Shown here in pieces: positions 47,116 to 57,625 of a stretch of 64,000 nucleotides of DNA (position 1 is the stretch's first letter; each line of letters opens with the position of its first letter). Where the stretch lies: contig CM073487.1 in the NCBI GenBank assembly GCA_037074505.1, forward strand, positions 40,151,501 through 40,215,500, in the 5' to 3' direction. A model generated the notes under the pieces. The model was not told the origin of the DNA and did not search any database. It worked only from the letters and a program-made list of their open reading frames with translations. The position numbers and the translations under genes were made by a program. This DNA is from Albizia julibrissin (taxonomy: Eukaryota; Streptophyta; Magnoliopsida; Fabales; Fabaceae).

Positions 47116-48814
47116 AGACCTGGTTTCTCTTCGTCGTTTACAATGGGCGATACTCTGAATAAAACATCATGTCGATGTGCTCAAGAAAAGGGTAAAAAGA
47201 AGGATTGAGATTTCGATTCCCTGCAGTGTATAAATTATCATATTATTCAAAAAGTTGGTAACAGTAGTTTTAGTTTTATAATTATTTTGGATGTTCGGAA
47301 ACTCGCAGATATAAAATTTGTGATGTAACGTTTGAAATGCGCTGGTGAGTGATTGGATTAATATACATTAAAGAACTGGCTTTTTTGTTTTTTTTAAAAA
47401 AAATATATAAATTAAATGTGTTAATATGAAGAGTTAGTAGCCAGCTAAGTGATACATAATAAACATAATCTACTAATCAGAAGACATTATATTTCTTGTG
47501 AATAAGAAATTATTATTTTGATACGATTAATACATTATTTTTTAGTAACAACTAAATAAATCAATGTATAATTTTAAAACTACCCATCAATAAGGGTATG
47601 CAGTAAAACCTAACCAATCTAATCCAAATCATATAAGAAAAACTTTAACATATGTTTGGATGGAGAGAAAATTAAGAGTGGAGAAAATAGAGAGAAAATG
47701 GATATTCCCTGTTCGAGTTTGAGGAGAAGAATAAAGTGAGAAGAAAATATAGTGTGCGACTGTTGGAGCATGCAATTTTACCTCCAATTTTTCTCCGCAA
47801 AATTGGAGACATTTTGAAGATAAAAAAAAAAAAAAAAAACTCCAATTCTATCACACACATACCATCTACAAATTTTTGTTTGGATAAAAAGGAGGATTGA
47901 GACGAAAACCCAACACAATTAATAACATTTATTGATACAATAATACCTAAACTAAATTTTTTTGACTTTCTTCAAACAACCTTTAGCACCACTTACAATA
48001 ACATTGGGATTTTTACTTCCTTCTTTTTTATTAGCCTGGTTGACATATTATATCTTACAATATATTGATATTTGATATATTCTATATATTTTAGAAGTAT
48101 AAATGTGAGATATTATTATATTTTATTAGATTTAATTAAAGGTTTGCCTATAAAAATGGCTCGTAGACTTCCGGTGCAAATTTGCACCTTAACAAAAATG
48201 ACTTGATGATATTTAGACTGTCAGCCTAGCATATTTAGTTAATTAATAATTAAAATTAACTAGATAACTATCAAAGCAAAATTACTAATTACCACCAAAA
48301 AACTTCTAGAACAAAATTATCCCTTAACCCTTAATTCAATGATGAGACTCTTGTATTCCTTCAAATTCTAACAAGCCTTTGATGTAGATCCTTCATTTGA
48401 GAAGAAAATTCAACGGATCTGCATGAACGAGTTCATATGACTTCTTCCTTCTCAACGCTGAAGAAGAATGTTTCAATCTTCCCTTCTCCTAATAGTTTAT
48501 GACGACGACGATCCCCTTCTTCCTCTGCATCCAGGAACTCTTAACCCATGTACAATATGATGTGATGAAATAACCCGAACTACCTCTAAATTTGTTTTCA
48601 GATATACAAACGGAATTTCTATTTGGATGTGGCTTAAATTTCTCACTTGCAGCCCAGTCAGATCCCCTTGATATACAATGGGGGTTGGAGTTGGGTGGGA
48701 GAGTAAATGGTATGTTTAGCCTATTTTGAGAAGTTCATCAATTTTTGCACCTAAGAATATATGATGTTAGACGTATATTTGATAAAAGTCCGTGGTTTTT
48801 TTACCCTTTGACCC

Positions 48815-48960
48815 TTCGATATAAACATTTTTTATAATTTTATTCCAACATAATCATGTTTGGGTAGCTATAATAGTAGGAATAGTCCCTCCCCATGAGT
48901 GATCATAATTCCTTAAAAAAATAAAATCTTGGAATTTGCTTTCAAGGTTGCTTTTTCCTA
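48815..48960. repeat. direct repeat, right copy
   Basis: Matches 46780-46920, with CATGTTTGGGTAGCTATAAT and ATAGTCCCTCCCCATGAGTG. It ends in a single diverged unit of the 46895-47115 minisatellite (TTTGCTTTCAAGGTTGC), so the single-unit state may be ancestral. Confidence 0.75.
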
Positions 48961-50495
48961 TCTGTCTTTTTTTCTTTCCCTTTTTTTTTGGCCTTTTATT
49001 CTATGTGAATTAAAATCTTATATTTAGAATCAAATAAAACCCTAGATAGATAGAAGAAAGAGATCTGACTAGTGAACAGAAAGATGAAAAACTGGCTTTT
49101 TGGAGAAGCCTATGTTGCTAATCATCAAATGCTCGCATTTAGTTCAACTACAACAATATTAGTCTCTTAGTAGCACCACATTAGCGATGTTGCCGCGAAT
49201 GTGAAGTTCGACCACGTGACACGTGAGAGAAATTTTCAACCTCTACCAACATGACACTTGAACGTTAACCTTAGTAGCACCACCTTAATGAATCTAATAG
49301 CAACATTTCACTTTAACCATTCAAAACTACTAGAGGTTAATCTCCTCTTTTGCAATCATCATCATTTGTGTGTAAGAGTGAAGACTAGTTTACCCTTTCC
49401 TTGACACTAAATATTAGTGCTTCATTTGAAATTAATTTTCTTCTCAAATGGCCGTGATCACGTACACTCTTGTAAAGAAGTCGGCAAATTTCTATTTCTA
49501 TCCAAAACAGGGGATTTCAATTCAGGAGGTCAATTCTTAGAAATTTTCCAATAAAACCATTTGTTCTTGTACAGAGGAACTCACTCAAAGGGAATTCTTG
49601 GAAATTTTCTTTTGGGCACAAATCTGCTTTTATTTTTGCAAAATAACTCGCATATTTGAGTATTTGACAGCTTCCACAAGTCCAAGTTCAGATCATCCCC
49701 TTCTTCCAACTAATTCTAGTAAAAAGTTTCACTAAAATTCTTGTTCAATCATTACATAGGGGGAAATTACTCTTTGTTCTTTGGAGAAAATTTTAAACAC
49801 ACAACCAAGCTTTTCATTATGAAAATCCACATGCCTTCCAAAACCAAACGGGTGATTTTACATGGTAAAAACATAATTTATCGAAATAATAGATGAGCAT
49901 ATCAATGTTAATATGAAATGGATTGAGGGTATCCGGAAGCTTTTTTCCTTTTTATTTATTTTTTTTTTTTTTTTTGGTTCAATGTTATCCGCAACCGTAA
50001 AAAATCATGTTTACTTGGCTAGGTCTAGAGCAAAATTCATGACTTTAAAAAGTACTTACGAAGGGTGTATAAATTATTCACTAACAAAGTGATCAAATAC
50101 CACATTATCCAATTCAACATCACAATTTAAACAAGGTACTATGAGTTATATGTATACTGCCTATACCAACATTTTTCATTGGGACGGACTCCTCCAATCC
50201 TATTATCGTTTGTGAACTCCTCTCAAGCACAGTCAGTAAATTAAACATTAAGCAATGATCATCAAATACTCTTACTTATATAAGACCCAAGAGATGTTAT
50301 TGGTAAAGTCGATTCATAAAAACATAGATAGAACAACTCAGACATGACAAAGTTTCATCAAATACAATTATACAAACACACTCAGTGAAATTCAAATGTT
50401 AACAGAAGCACACATCACTCTAAAATCCATAAGTGGTAGCAACACTCAAATCAAGTATCAGTCCCAAATACTGAATCACAAGCAATCGGCATAAC

Positions 50496-51131
50496 TTAGA
50501 ATTGGCCAGAATACAAAAGCCTTGCAACTTCAAAAGCAATAAAGGCATCAATGCAAGCATATTTTACCTGATCAGGAGTCAGCCACATATTGTCCCATCT
50601 GCTTCTACTAATACCCTTCGGCTTCTCAATTTCCTTGTCAAGAACACGCCGGGCCAAAGTTTTGATTCCCGATTTCTTCAATTCCTTGTCCCCTAACTTG
50701 TCAACGGCCAGATTGCGCAGATCAACGAACGTAGCCACACTCAATTCATAGTCACACAATAGTTTTTCCACATCCTCTTCGATTCCAACGCCCACAAAAG
50801 TGTGATTCGAGTTTCCGAGAAAATTGATCAGAGATTGGGGGATGCTCGGAGCGTGAAGGATTTGGAAAATGAGGCATCGAGAGCCGACACAGAGCTGTAA
50901 TATGGCGACCGGATTCTCCATATTGCGCTGGAAATTAGGGCGCCATTCGACGTCGAGGCCGACGATGAGAGGTTGAGGGAGGGAATGGAGGTTGCGGGTT
51001 TCGTAGACCCAGGAATCAACCATGGAAGGGGAAGAAGTGAGGAGTGTGTGAATGTTGTGAGCGTAGAAGGTAACATCGTAGAGATTGTGAGTGTCGTACG
51101 GAAGAGCGTGATCTACTATGGCTATGGACAT
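50496..51131 (-). CDS. 3'-5' exonuclease, DEDDy type, Werner exonuclease-like
   Basis: Single-exon gene of 211 residues, MSIAIVDHALPYDTHNLYDV at the N-terminus and ARLLYSGQF at the C-terminus. It carries the DnaQ-like exonuclease fold: motif I GLDVEWRP (Asp and Glu that bind metal) near residue 60, motif II GVGIEEDVEKL (Asp) near 117, and motif III YACIDAFIAFEV (Tyr and Asp) near 195-200, giving the DEDDy set. Plants have many such stand-alone proteins resembling the Werner syndrome exonuclease; they remove nucleotides from DNA or RNA 3' ends. The start is ATG at 51131. The frame is open upstream for about 40 codons but has no in-frame ATG there, only GTG at 51248. Length and the intron-free layout fit this plant family. 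Substrate and location cannot be read from sequence. Confidence 0.9.
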   Translation of the reverse strand: MSIAIVDHALPYDTHNLYDVTFYAHNIHTLLTSSPSMVDSWVYETRNLHSLPQPLIVGLDVEWRPNFQRNMENPVAILQLCVGSRCLIFQILHAPSIPQSLINFLGNSNHTFVGVGIEEDVEKLLCDYELSVATFVDLRNLAVDKLGDKELKKSGIKTLARRVLDKEIEKPKGISRSRWDNMWLTPDQVKYACIDAFIAFEVARLLYSGQF

Positions 51132-51271
51132 TTTGGATTTGCGGAGAAAGGTGGAGCTTGAGAAGTTTTTGAGCAGTGGGGAGAGTGGACTTCGTAATGG
51201 AGAACGCCCGGAGTCAAAATTCAAAGGGAAAATTACAATTTGAGACACAAAGGAAAAAATATCTATACATA

Positions 51272-51284
51272 TAGGGTTAGGGAG
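51272..51284 (-). promoter_or_regulatory. telo-box-like motif upstream of the exonuclease gene
   Basis: On the gene's strand the sequence CTCCCTAACCCTAT lies about 145 bases before the ATG. AACCCTA elements are known in plant promoters of replication, cell-cycle and translation genes. Position fits a proximal promoter; function is inferred from the motif only. Confidence 0.35.
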
Positions 51285-52139
51285 GGGATGATAAAACTTG
51301 TAATTATTTATAAAAATTAAAAATATTAAAATATTCTTAACAAAATCTTCTTCATTCTATCTTATATTTTCTCTCATATTTTTTTTTTACAACATCTCAC
51401 ATTCTATTTCTAAAACTAAAACTAATACAAAAATATAATTGGTAATTTGGGTCAGCCCGTTAAAATAAACAGACTTGGGTTAAGAAATCTCAGCCCGTTT
51501 AATTTTCGGGCTAGCCAATTTAGCCAAAAAATTAAAAAAAAATATTCAGCTTCTTAGATAGTCAGATCTCAGTGTTCTTAGTAATGTTGTATTTAACTAC
51601 TTCCTCATTCTTTTTATTTGACACTTTTATTTTTATATTATATTTATTTATTCTACTATTATTAAATTTAAAAGAGATGTGTTTATATATTTTTATGATG
51701 TGAGTAGATGAAAAAAAAAGGAAAATAATAATGAAATTGGTTTCCTAACACAAATATATATATAAAAAAGAAGAAGTGTATCGTAATTGGATAAAAGAGA
51801 AATTGTGTTAAAATTAAAAAAAAGGAGTGAAATAAATTTTAAAAAAAGGGCCAAAAATGTCAGATAGATAAATTTAATTATTTTTTTTAAGAGACTTAAA
51901 TTGTGAGAAGATAAATTATTAAAACAAAGAAAACCATATGGTTCTTAACATATATGAAGATAATCATATCTTTTTACATTGTTTATAGTGAATTACTCAA
52001 GTCAGGATTAGCATTCAAACATCTCTAAAAGAAATACATAAAATAAGACTAAATAATTAGAAATACAAGAACTTACTCCCAAACGAGGGTGATTAATACA
52101 AGAAATAAGCAATTAGAAAGGGCCTTGTAACAACTCTAA
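51285..52139. other. intergenic AT-rich DNA
   Basis: No gene or clear repeat was recognised. The upstream region of the exonuclease gene grades into plain AT-rich sequence. Confidence 0.5.
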
Positions 52140-52877
52140 GGCCCTGTTTGGTATGAGGTATTGTGAGATAGGAATTGGAATTGAATTAGGGATTGAGTCA
52201 ACATATATTGTTTGGTATGAGAGCCTACAGATAATTAGGGATTGTGAGTATCACAAAAGTGGGATTGTTGCAAAACCACCTCCCCTTGGTATTGTGTTTT
52301 CAATCCCTGAACTGTAAAATTGTAGAGACAAAAATATCATTGATTAAAATATTTTTTTGGAAAAAAATAACCCCCTGATTTTAGCCAAGAATCAATCCCT
52401 CTCAAATAATCACAGGGTTTTGAAACCTAGACCAGACCAGCTGGTTTGGACCGGGAACCGGCCAATCGTCGTTAAACCGGTCCAGTCCGGAAACCGGTCC
52501 AATCCACTATTTTAAAAAAAATCCATTTTTTTAATTTTTCTTTAGAATTTCATATTAATAATTCTAAAATATTCAATTTTTCACCGGTTTGGCCCTGATT
52601 TAGCTATGGTTTGACTCTGATTTGACCCACTGACCCTTAACCTAGTACCCCGACCAGTTCAATGACTAGTCCATGTTTCAAAACCTTGCATAATTACTCT
52701 CTTTATTTTTTTCTCGCTAACGACATAATTAATGGCTATTTATTAAATAAGATTAATGAAATTATTCCCTCCAACTATTACTTCGTACCAAACATATTTT
52801 TAAAGCATCAATCCTAGTCTCAATCTCAGTCTCAATCCCAATCCATCGAAATTCAGTGTCACGTACCAAACTGGGCC
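52140..52877. mobile_element. Harbinger-like non-autonomous element, TAA target
   Basis: The left end GGCCCTGTTTGGTATGAGG and the reverse complement of the right end, GGCCCAGTTTGGTACGTGA, are inverted repeats. TAA flanks both sides (52137-52139 and 52878-52880). 738 bp including a nested element at 52413-52689. No transposase. Confidence 0.8.
52413..52689. mobile_element. MITE with CAGGGTTTTGAAAC ends, nested in a Harbinger-like element
   Basis: The left end CAGGGTTTTGAAACCTAGAC and the reverse complement of the right end, CAAGGTTTTGAAACATGGAC, match at 17 of 20 bases. Flanking 8-mers AATAATCA and CATAATTA are similar, which suggests a hAT- or Mutator-size duplication that has drifted. The interior has several ACCGGTCC/GGACCGG repeats. 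A diverged relative lies near 60970-61225. Confidence 0.7.
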
Positions 52878-52880
52878 TAA

Positions 52881-53436
52881 GGGTAGGTTTGTTTTGAAGT
52901 GAGGGGAGTGATTTTGCTCCCATTTTCTTGTTTGACAACATAAAAATTTAAGGGGGGGATTTTTTGAAATTTCCCCTCTTCCCCTTATAACCCTCACCTC
53001 CCAAAATAGGGGGATTTGGAGGGAAAGGGTAATATTTTGTCATAATGTGACTATTATGCCTATGAAAGTTTTTTAATATTCCTATGTCGCCCTTCTAACT
53101 TTCTTCCTCATCCTCATCCTCATCCTCACTTTAATATTTTGACATGGTGTGACTATTATTCCCATGAAAATTATAATTATTCAATTTAATAATTATAAAT
53201 TATAATTTTATATAATTATTAAAAATCATCCTACCAAATTTAAAAAATGACTTAAATAAAATAAGGATAAATTTGTCCATATAAAAATATTTTACATCCC
53301 CTTCCCTCATCAACCAAACAAAATAATATTAAAATCACTCCCCTCCACTCCCCTCTCATCAATCCAAATGAGATAACATTAAAATCTCTCATCTCCCCTC
53401 ACATCCATTAAAATCCCTCAGAAAACAAATAGACCC
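52881..53436. mobile_element. second Harbinger-like element, abutting the first on one TAA
   Basis: The left end GGGTAGGTTTGTTTTGAAG and the reverse complement of the right end, GGGTCTATTTGTTTTCTGA, pair. TAA is at 52878-52880 and at 53437-53439. 556 bp and non-coding, with repeated CCCCTC/GAGGGG tracts near both ends. Confidence 0.75.
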
Positions 53437-53439
53437 TAA

Positions 53440-54099
53440 AAGACTAAACAATTGCACGTATGTACCGCTATCAAAGTGCTTGTTTGAAATAACGATTGAA
53501 GTATTTAAAAGCAACTTTTTAATCATAATTTACGGTATATGAAATAAATATGTGAGAAGAATGTTATCTCAACTTACATATATAAGCACTTTTAGGATCA
53601 TCAAGCGTAATTCCATACATGCCATTAACAAGATGAGACATGGGGCGAAAGTGCTTTTTATAAAAACATACAGTGAAGGACTAAAAAAAAATTGGATAAG
53701 TAGTAGAAAGAGGAGAGAAAAAAAATTGACTTTGTCCCATACAAAGTATGTTTGTTGATGAGTGCTAAGCCAATATTCAATACAAGTTAGAATGAATAAT
53801 TTATCAGGAATATAAAATTACGTGGAGGCAGGCAATCTGCAGAACCAAGAATATGCATTAATAATATAATATTACGGCGCTAAGTCCGAAGGCACCATTA
53901 TCGTTGCCGAAACGCCATTAATAATATATTGAATGATGATTTGTACAAAGTGCAGAGAATTTGAGGTTCTAGTTGTGCATAATTTGGTTATTCAAATCAA
54001 GCCATAGACGCTGGCCAAAAACCAAAAAAATAAATAAAAAATCAAGCCCTAGACATTGACGAGGTAGATCATCCTTGTTGATCTATTATCTCTTGGCAT
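53440..54099. other. intergenic with a partial MITE
   Basis: 53476-53589 starts GTGCTTGTTTGAAATAACG and ends ATATAAGCAC, a diverged relative of the 4498 MITE. The rest is AT-rich; no gene. Confidence 0.45.
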
Positions 54100-56290
54100 G
54101 AGGTTCATCCACAATTATTATCGGTCATAAATTATAGTTTTAAATTATTATATATACGAGTGTTATATATACTTAGTTTCAAATTTAGGGTTATTGGCTG
54201 TTATATATACTTAATTCCGAACTTAGGGTTATTGGCTAATAACGGTAATGCATTTGACTTTTATTTTTTATTATATATAATTATCTTTTATTATTTATTT
54301 TATTATTAATATTTATTATATAAAACATAATATAATCATTGATAATAACAAGATAATAATATTAAGTAAAAAAATTTATTTATAATATTCAAAATTCAAT
54401 ACATTATAGATAAACATCATACAATTTAAAAGAAATTAATCACTTAAACACTCTAGAATATTATGTTATAATTTTTTTGAATTCTAAAAGTAAATTATTA
54501 AAAAAAATTCTACAATATTCTCTAATGCATTTGTTGTAGATTTTCAACTATGTATCAATCTTCAGAGTTCTCGTAACATCAAGAGGATAATATAAATATA
54601 AAAAACAGAATATATATAGTAAAATTGGCAAATATTAAAACTTAAGAAAATTTTGATCTGATTCAATAAATATGATTTCAACAGACCTACTAAAATTTAA
54701 GAATGTGAGAGGGTGAATGTTCAAATAGATCATGTATCAACAAAAAACATTATATTGATTTTAGCCTATATAATCTAGTATGATCATAATTATTTTTACA
54801 ACAACAAAGGTATAAAACAATAATAAAAAAGTCGGCATTTTACGTCATCGTTTTTTGTTCTCTCTAATTTTTCGGTGTTTTTTCTTTGTTTGTATCTTCA
54901 AACCAACCACCATCATTAGATATATTAGATATCACTTTTTATTTGTGATTCTTCTTCCTAAATAATTATGCGACCTTGAGCCTCAACTAGTATGAGCTCT
55001 GTTTATTAAAAAAAATGAAACTAAAAATGTTAATTGAAAAAAATGAAAGCTTACCTGAGAAATTATCATGAGAGAAAGGATATGTAGAGTGAAGATCCAT
55101 GTTAGTGGTAAAGGACGGAACCTGCAGCGGCAAAACAAAATCCATGGAAGGAAAAGTATGAGATTCAATAGAGAAACTCAAAAACGTTTAAGAATGAAAG
55201 AGTTGCGTCAAATAATTTTTTTTTCAGAATCCCGCTTCTTTATGTTTGATATTTTTAGAATCCCGCCTTTTTAAATAAAAGAATACATAACAGTTCTTTG
55301 TGAAAAATCTAATGTATTATCCATAATATTAATTAACATATCAATAAATAAAATATTAATATATTGTTAGATTACTTAATGATTCTTTATGAAGAACCAT
55401 AACATATTGTCAAATGATTTTTTTTTAGAATCCCATCTTTTGATATTGAATCATACTTAACGGTTTTTTATTTAAAATCATAATGTATTGTCAAATAACT
55501 TTTTTATAGACTCCTGGTTCTTTATATTTGACATTTTTCAGAATCTCGCTTTCTTATATATGTTATTATTTTAAATCGTTAAATAATCTTAAATAATATT
55601 AATAATTCTTTGTAAAAAACTGTCAAGTATTGTAAAATAAATTTTGTTACAATCCTGTCTTATTATATGTGATGGTTTTCATTGATAACCGTTAAATATT
55701 ATTGAAGAATATATAACAATTTTTCATAAAGAACTGTCAAGTATTATCAAATAAGTTTTTAAAAAAATCTTGTCTTTCCTTCATCCTTAAGATATTAATA
55801 GATAATATATATTAGATTAATATCTTCACATATTATATTTATTTTAAAAGATAAAATATGAGATATTATTATATATAATTATATAATCATATTTTAACAT
55901 ATTGCATTTACTTTAAAAGTAGAAATGTGAGATATTATGATATTATATCTAATAATATCTTATATTTATAATCATAGTTTACGGTTAACCGTTATGTATT
56001 TGTTTTTACTGACATAATGTTGGAAGACAAATCTTTTGTAAGTATTACATGACAGTTATTTTGTAAATAACGTCATATTTGTCACTAAATAAATATGGTT
56101 ATTAACTATAACCCTTATTTTTTTGTTTTCGCGAATTCCGCCTCTCAATACATGACGGTGTACATATTTAACATTTATATTTTAACGTTATATATTCTTA
56201 CTCGACCTCCGATTCGATATACATGATGTTTATTTACTGTAACCGTTATTTATTAAGCGTTATATATACCCAAATCTGTAGCAGTAATGG
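54100..56290. repeat. AT-rich repeat region of unclear type
   Basis: Near the left end, TTATATATACTTA..., AACTTAGGGTTATTGGC recurs twice (54163-54240). Between 55215 and 55800 the phrase TTTTAGAATCCCGC..TTCTTTAT...ATTTTT recurs at about 110-bp spacing with heavy divergence, together with AACGGTTCTTT-type blocks. The right end has AACCGTTATTTATTAAGCGT. This looks like the body of a non-coding transposon with internal repeats, but no terminal repeats or target duplication could be set. Confidence 0.4.
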
Positions 56291-56896
56291 ATATCTCTAT
56301 AATATTATGATGAAATTTTCTATAAAGTATGGTGCAAAAATTAACTATGTATGAAGATTAGTTGTCCTAGTGGCACCCCAATTTATTTATGGAAGGTTTT
56401 AGATTTAGACTTAAACATGCCATTTGCATGTGTGATTAAATTGGTTGAAAGGAATAGAAGATGCAATTTAATTATTTATATATACATATGTAATATAATA
56501 CAGACACATGCGGCTCCATATATAATCATGAAATTCATTTCTCAAAAATTACATGTAATGCTGGGAATAGAAGCCGCGTTGATTAATGGAAGAAGGCCCT
56601 AAAAGAGCTCACTCTCTGTTTTGACTATAATTCACATATTCATCATTTCCTTTCCTACATAGAAAGTTTGTTGAACTCACTACCAGACATTTAATAAAAT
56701 TTTAAAAAATTGTGCTTTGTGTTATTTAGATTATAAGACCCAGACAAGAGTGTTGTTTGTTTGATGATGAGTGGGTTTCTGCTTCATAAATTGTATATAG
56801 TTAGCCACGCCATGATAAATTACACTTGGGAGAAGTGGGAACATTTTGTCCTCTAAACTTATAAAAGGAAATCCTTAATTAAATTAAAAAAATATT

Positions 56897-56931
56897 TTAT
56901 TATTATTATTATTATTATTATTTGTTAAGTA
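56897..56931. repeat. (ATT)n microsatellite
   Basis: About eleven ATT/TTA units without interruption. Confidence 0.9.
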
Positions 56932-56960
56932 TATGTATCCTCCTATTAGAGATAATCCGG

Positions 56961-57087
56961 GTGTGTTTGGAAAACCATTAAACCGTGGTTTCAAACCACG
57001 GTTTACGTAAATCGAGACAAAACTCTTCTCACATACTTACCTCGTAAATTGTAAAAGCTATTTTCAAAAACTATTCCAAACACACAC
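56961..57087. repeat. MITE, GTGTGTTTGG ends
   Basis: GTGTGTTTGGAAAACCATTA at the left and the inverted GTGTGTTTGGAATAGTTTTT at the right over 127 bp, with a perfect hairpin AAACCGTGGTTT/AAACCACGGTTT near 56980-57004. Ends and internal phrases (CTCACATACTTAC) link it to the 4498 family and to 57498-57625 and 58937-59055. Confidence 0.7.
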
Positions 57088-57407
57088 TAAGACACTATTA
57101 GGTATTACTTGTGGGTACTAAATGAATAATTAATATCCGATCCATTTTTCTTAATAACATAATTGATCCAACTTGATGGAGTATGACTGGGCTTGAAAAT
57201 ATGATAATGGATCTACTTTCAGGGCTTTATACGCGGCCACACATAAAGGCTAGCTTTATATCCCATAATGTAGAATTTCAGTGGGCCTATGTCCGAACCA
57301 GGCCTTTAAACTTTTTCTTCAGATATTAGTGATTTTGGCCCAAACAAATTTAGGCTTAGGTAATTTATCACATTTTGCATTATTCTTTCATGTTGGTTGC
57401 CTGGATT

Positions 57408-57410
<3 letters not shown>

Positions 57411-57439
<29 letters not shown>

Positions 57440-57444
57440 TATAC
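57411..57444. repeat. (TA)n(CA)n compound microsatellite
   Basis: TATATATATATATATATA followed by CACACACACACA. Confidence 0.9.
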
Positions 57445-57497
57445 AAGAGAAGGTTGATTTGATTAAATCTCCGGTCTCCATCATCTTTGTCTTAGTG

Positions 57498-57625
57498 CCT
57501 GTTTATTTTAATTTTAAAAAGTATTTTTATAAATTACGAAGTAAGTATGTGAGATGAGTTTTATTTCTACTTAAAAAAAATATTTAAAAAAGTGACTCTC
57601 TTAGGCTCCCAAACAAACTTCTATG
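57498..57625. repeat. MITE relative of the GTGxxTGTTTGG family
   Basis: Begins GTGCCTGTTTATTTTAATTT and ends GGCTCCCAAACAAAC, with the family's internal AAGTAAGTATGTGAGATGAG phrase. Ends are diverged. Confidence 0.5.

Larger units (their letters stand above)
46054..50495. other. intergenic DNA, no gene recognised
   Basis: AT-rich with poly-T and poly-A tracts. Contains the minisatellite at 46895-47115 and two direct-repeat segments (46780-46920 and 48815-48960), listed separately. 47640-47990 starts TGTTTGGATGGAGAG and resembles a further MITE but was not resolved. Confidence 0.5.

Noticed and set aside
50496..51248. Exonuclease start at 51248
   Set aside because: The codon there is GTG. 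The first in-frame ATG is at 51131 and fits the family's usual N-terminus.
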